A DNA stretch of 64,000 nucleotides from Plantibacter sp. ME-Dv--P-122b (lineage in GTDB: Bacteria; Actinomycetota; Actinomycetes; Actinomycetales; Microbacteriaceae): NCBI RefSeq assembly GCF_030209375.1, contig NZ_JARVSC010000006.1, positions 310,001 through 374,000 of the forward strand. Direction: 5' to 3'. Both the position numbers and the translations under genes were made by a program. Below, in pieces: positions 61,102-64,000 of this stretch. A model generated the notes under the pieces. That model had not been told where the DNA came from. It made no database searches and saw only the letters and a list, made by a program, of their open reading frames with translations. Position 1 is the stretch's first letter. Each line of letters opens with the position of its first letter.

Positions 61102-61192
61102 CCACCACGGGAGTCCGGTGAACCGGGCTGAGAGGAAGGTATTCGCCTTCGACCGTCGAACCTGATCTGGATCATGCCAGCGCAGGGAGACC
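61102..61192 (+). promoter_or_regulatory. TPP riboswitch (THI element)
   Basis: The conserved THI-box pieces are all present in order: GGGAGTCC at the 5' side, GGGCTGAGAGG (pyrimidine-sensing arm), a variable arm, then GAACCTGATCTGGATCATGC and CAGCGCAGGGAGA. It lies 5' of a thiamine-type ECF transporter, whose expression should fall when thiamine pyrophosphate is plentiful. I see no terminator hairpin between the aptamer and ykoE, so control may act on translation; the ribosome site is at 61226-61233. Confidence 0.95.
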
Positions 61193-61241
61193 ATTTCTCG
61201 CTATCCCGTGCTCTTTTCCGTCTACAGGAAGGGCACGTATC

Positions 61242-61871
61242 GTGTCAGCATCGACCAAGATCTCACCCACTGAACGCGCTGCGTCGCGGACCTTGCGCTG
61301 GAGGGTCGTCGACATCGTCGTGGTCGCCGTGCTCGGCGTCGCGACCGGCCTCATCTTCTGGGCGTGGAACACGCTCGGGTCCCTCTGGTACGCGGGCGCC
61401 AGCGCCGTCACGCCCGGTTTCGGCGGGATCGCCGTCGGGATCTGGCTCCTCGGTGGGGTGCTCGGCGGACTCATCATCCGGAAGCCCGGTGCTGCGCTCC
61501 TCGTCGAGACCATCGGAGCGATCGTCTCCGCCCTCATCGGCAACGCGTGGGGTGTCACGACGGTGTACTCCGGCCTCGCGCAGGGCCTCGGTGCTGAGCT
61601 GGTGTTCGCGGCGCTCGCGTACAAGCGCTTCGGCCTCGTTCCGGCGATCCTCGCCGGTGCCGGAGCAGGAGCCGGCGCGTGGCTCCTCGAGCTCGTCATG
61701 TCGGGCAACCTCGAGAAGGGCGTCGAGTTCAACGCGATCTACCTCGGTTCCCTGCTCGTCTCCGGCGCGATCCTCGCCGGTGTCGTCGGCTGGGCACTCG
61801 TCAGGGCACTCGCGTCGACCGGAGCCCTCAGCCGGTTCGCGTCGGGGCGGGACGCTCGGCGCGAGGTCTGA
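61242..61871 (+). CDS. ykoE: ECF transporter substrate-binding subunit YkoE
   Basis: A 209-residue membrane protein with about six helices and the YkoE family core (VLGVATGLIFWAWNTLGSLW, then GGIAVGIWLLGGVLGGLIIR and KPGAALLVETIGAIVSALIG). It is the specificity subunit for thiamine or its pyrimidine precursor. The start is GTG with AGGAAGGG 8 bases upstream. It is the first gene after the TPP riboswitch, followed by the ATPase and T subunits. Confidence 0.94.
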   Translation: MSASTKISPTERAASRTLRWRVVDIVVVAVLGVATGLIFWAWNTLGSLWYAGASAVTPGFGGIAVGIWLLGGVLGGLIIRKPGAALLVETIGAIVSALIGNAWGVTTVYSGLAQGLGAELVFAALAYKRFGLVPAILAGAGAGAGAWLLELVMSGNLEKGVEFNAIYLGSLLVSGAILAGVVGWALVRALASTGALSRFASGRDARREV

Positions 61872-61873
61872 CG

Positions 61874-63355
61874 GTGCCGGGAGCGGCTGCGACCGGTCCG
61901 GCACGCGTCGTCGCGCGGGACTGGGGGTGGCGTCACGCCGGTCGGAAGGCCTGGGCGGTGCGCGATCTCGACCTCGTGATCGAACCGGGGGAGCGAGTCC
62001 TCCTTCTCGGTGCGTCCGGTGCCGGTAAGTCGACGCTGATCCATGCACTGGCCGGTGTCCTCGGCGGCGCGGACGAGGGGGAGTCCCAGGGGTCGCTCCT
62101 CGTGGACGGCGTTCCGCCTGAACGTGCCAGGGGCCGCATCGGGCTCGTACTGCAGGATCCCGACTCGCAGGTGATCCTGTCCAAGGTCGGCGACGACGTC
62201 GCGTTCGGCTGCGAGAACCTCGGGGTCGAGCGCGAGGAGATCTGGCGCCGGGTCGACGCCTCACTGGAGGCCGTCGGACTGGACCTCCCACTGGACCACT
62301 CGACCTCGGCGCTGTCGGGTGGTCAGAAACAGCGACTGGCCCTCGCCGGCGTGCTCGCCATGCACCCCTCGCTCCTCCTGCTCGACGAGCCGACCGCGAA
62401 CCTCGACCCGGCCGGGGTGGCCGAGGTGAGGGACGCCGTCGCTCGACTGGTCGATGACGGTTCGTCCACCCTGGTCGTCATCGAACACCGCGTCGACGTC
62501 TGGCGCGAGCTGATGACCAGGGTCGTCGTGCTCGACGCCGACGGCGGTGTCCTCGCCGACGGGCCACCCGACCTCGTCCTCGACGACGTCGGGCAGCGCC
62601 TGGCCGATGCGGGCGTCTGGGTGCCGGGTGTCCCGCTGGGGTTGGCCCCTCGTCCGGTGTCCGGCCCATCAGCGGCGGTCATCACGACCGACGACCTGGC
62701 GATCGGTCGAACGCGGAAGCAGCCGGTGCAGGAGCACCTGGGGCTCGCGGTGCCCGAGGGCGCGGCGACCGTCGTCGTCGGCCCCAACGGTGCGGGGAAG
62801 TCCACGCTCGCGCTCACGCTGGCGGGACTGCTGCCGGAGATCGCGGGGACGGTGGCCGCCGCTCCGCAGCTCGCCGGCAGGCTGGGGTCCCGGCCGATCC
62901 GCTGGAAGTCCACCGAGTTGCTCACGCGCATCGGGACGGTCTTCCAGGATCCCGAGCACCAGTTCGTCTCATCGACCGTGCGGAACGAGCTCGGTGTCGG
63001 CCTGCAGGCCCTCCGCTGGTCCCGGACCGCCATCGACGAGCGGGTCTCCGAGATCCTCGAGGCGCTCGGATTGGGTCGTCTCGCCGAGGCGAACCCGTTC
63101 AGTCTCTCGGGCGGTCAGAAGCGCCGGTTGTCGGTGGCCACCGTCCTCGCCGCCCGACCGGCGGTCATGGTCCTCGACGAACCGACGTTCGGGCAGGATC
63201 GACGCACGTGGCTGTCGCTCGTCCGCCTGCTGCAGCAAGAGCTCGAGCGCGGCGCGACGATCGTCTCCGTCACACATGACGCAGGGGTCGTCGAGCATCT
63301 CGGCGACCATCGCATCCTCCTCGAACCGCTGGAGCTCGGGAGGCGGGCCGCATGA
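61874..63355 (+). CDS. ykoD: ECF transporter ATPase with two ABC domains (YkoD)
   Basis: A 493-residue fusion of the two ECF ATPases. The first domain has Walker A GASGAGKST, signature LSGGQKQRLALAG and Walker B LLLLDEPTANLD. The second has GPNGAGKST, LSGGQKRRLSVAT and VMVLDEPTFGQD. Both sites look intact. It starts with GTG 2 bases after ykoE and overlaps the next gene by 4 bases. It powers uptake with YkoC and YkoE. Confidence 0.96.
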   Translation: MPGAAATGPARVVARDWGWRHAGRKAWAVRDLDLVIEPGERVLLLGASGAGKSTLIHALAGVLGGADEGESQGSLLVDGVPPERARGRIGLVLQDPDSQVILSKVGDDVAFGCENLGVEREEIWRRVDASLEAVGLDLPLDHSTSALSGGQKQRLALAGVLAMHPSLLLLDEPTANLDPAGVAEVRDAVARLVDDGSSTLVVIEHRVDVWRELMTRVVVLDADGGVLADGPPDLVLDDVGQRLADAGVWVPGVPLGLAPRPVSGPSAAVITTDDLAIGRTRKQPVQEHLGLAVPEGAATVVVGPNGAGKSTLALTLAGLLPEIAGTVAAAPQLAGRLGSRPIRWKSTELLTRIGTVFQDPEHQFVSSTVRNELGVGLQALRWSRTAIDERVSEILEALGLGRLAEANPFSLSGGQKRRLSVATVLAARPAVMVLDEPTFGQDRRTWLSLVRLLQQELERGATIVSVTHDAGVVEHLGDHRILLEPLELGRRAA

Positions 63356-64000
63356 CGAGCGTGACTGCGGCGGAGCGCTCGACGGTGCCGCACCATCGGG
63401 CGCCACTCGACCGGGTGAACCCGGTGACGAAGGTGCTGGCCGTCCTCATCCTGTCCGTCCCGTTGCTGCTGACGATCGACTGGGTGAGTGCGAGCACGGC
63501 GGTGCTGCTCGAAGTGATGCTGTTCCCGCTCTCCGGCCTGCGGTTCACCGCGCTGCTGAAGCGGGCACTGCCGGTGCTCGTCTTCGCGCCCATCGGCGGG
63601 ATCAGCATGCTGTTGTACGCGAAGCCGGGCGGGACGGAGTACCTGTCGCTCGGGTTCGTGCACGTGACGGACAACTCGATCGAGCTTGCGGTGGCCGTGA
63701 CGATCCGCGTGCTGGCGCTCGGTCTCCCGACGATCCTGCTCTTCGCGCGAGTGGACCCGACCGATCTGGCCGACGGGCTGTCCCAGATCGCGAAGCTGCC
63801 ATCGCGGTTCGTGCTCGGGATCCTCGCTGGAGCGCGGATGCTCGGTCTCTTCATCGACGACTGGCGCAGTCTCGCGCTCGCCCGTCGGGCCCGTGGGTTG
63901 GGGGACCGGGGCGTGGTCCGGCGGTTCGCGTCCATGGCCTTCGTCCTGCTGGTGTTCGCCATCCGCCGCGGGAGCAAACTCGCGACGGCGATGGAGGCGC
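63352..64000 (+). CDS. ykoC: ECF transporter transmembrane T subunit YkoC (3' end outside window)
   Basis: At least 216 residues, starting MTSVTAAERSTVPHHRAPLD with the ATG overlapping the ykoD stop as ATGA; no stop is reached before the window ends. Helices follow (VLAVLILSVPLLLTI and others), and the EcfT coupling-helix motif is present as LARRARGLGDRG. It joins the two ATPase domains to YkoE. Confidence 0.93.
   Translation, partial: MTSVTAAERSTVPHHRAPLDRVNPVTKVLAVLILSVPLLLTIDWVSASTAVLLEVMLFPLSGLRFTALLKRALPVLVFAPIGGISMLLYAKPGGTEYLSLGFVHVTDNSIELAVAVTIRVLALGLPTILLFARVDPTDLADGLSQIAKLPSRFVLGILAGARMLGLFIDDWRSLALARRARGLGDRGVVRRFASMAFVLLVFAIRRGSKLATAMEA

Overview
The window is a stretch of core chromosome from a high-GC Gram-positive actinobacterium, most likely Microbacteriaceae. 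The evidence is the GC-rich third codon positions, frequent GTG starts, the gene order rnc-side mutM / smc / ftsY / ffh / rpsP-khpA-rimM / trmD / rplS / lepB / rnhB / yraN / yifB / dprA / xerC / rpsB-tsf-pyrH-frr-cdsA, GatCAB, and a GlgE-type glucan locus. I see no rRNA, tRNA, CRISPR array, insertion sequence, prophage or plasmid feature. Coding density is very high and several neighbouring genes overlap by 1-4 bases.

Layout. 1-5.3 kb: the end of mutM, an inverted double GNAT gene, and smc. 5.3-10.1 kb: both SRP GTPases (ftsY, ffh) flanking a DUF2004-like gene and the lipoate pair lipB-lipA. 10.1-14.1 kb: a META lipoprotein, a glutamate-cysteine ligase-like gene, and rpsP-khpA-rimM followed by a separately transcribed trmD. 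14.1-18 kb: a divergent PspC/LiaF-like envelope-stress module with a PspC histidine kinase and LuxR regulator. 18-25.8 kb: a small membrane protein, rplS, lepB-rnhB, a DUF2469 gene, yraN-yifB-dprA, xerC and an M23 peptidase. 25.8-31.9 kb: rpsB-tsf, pyrH, frr, cdsA, a DivIVA-domain gene and a secreted transglycosylase. 31.9-36 kb: a zinc-ribbon gene, a hydrolase, an unrecognised membrane/lipoprotein gene and a thioredoxin-TPR gene.

36-45.7 kb is the alpha-glucan locus: glgE-glgB on the minus strand, divergent glgP, and glgX-ybaK on the minus strand. 45.7-57.3 kb holds a cysteine desulfurase and mnmA (tRNA thiolation), a sugar-porter MFS protein, ligA, an acyl-CoA ligase and gatC-gatA-gatB. 57.4-61 kb holds an unknown gene, an acyltransferase-3 gene, dinB and a GerW-like gene. 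61-64 kb is a TPP riboswitch controlling a ykoE-ykoD-ykoC ECF transporter, whose last gene is cut by the window edge.

A recurring theme is regulatory. Fourteen genes have a TANNNT -10 box ending exactly 6 or 7 bases before the start codon and no room for a Shine-Dalgarno site, so they are probably transcribed as leaderless mRNAs. I used this to fix several starts (lipB, trmD, glgE, glgP, glgX, mnmA, ligA, the acyl-CoA ligase). There are also strong hairpin terminators, two of which touch or enclose the next promoter. I did not find a clearly new multi-gene system. The best leads are the PspC module with its repeat cluster, the two-part membrane/lipoprotein gene at 33.1-35 kb, and the terminator-promoter overlaps.
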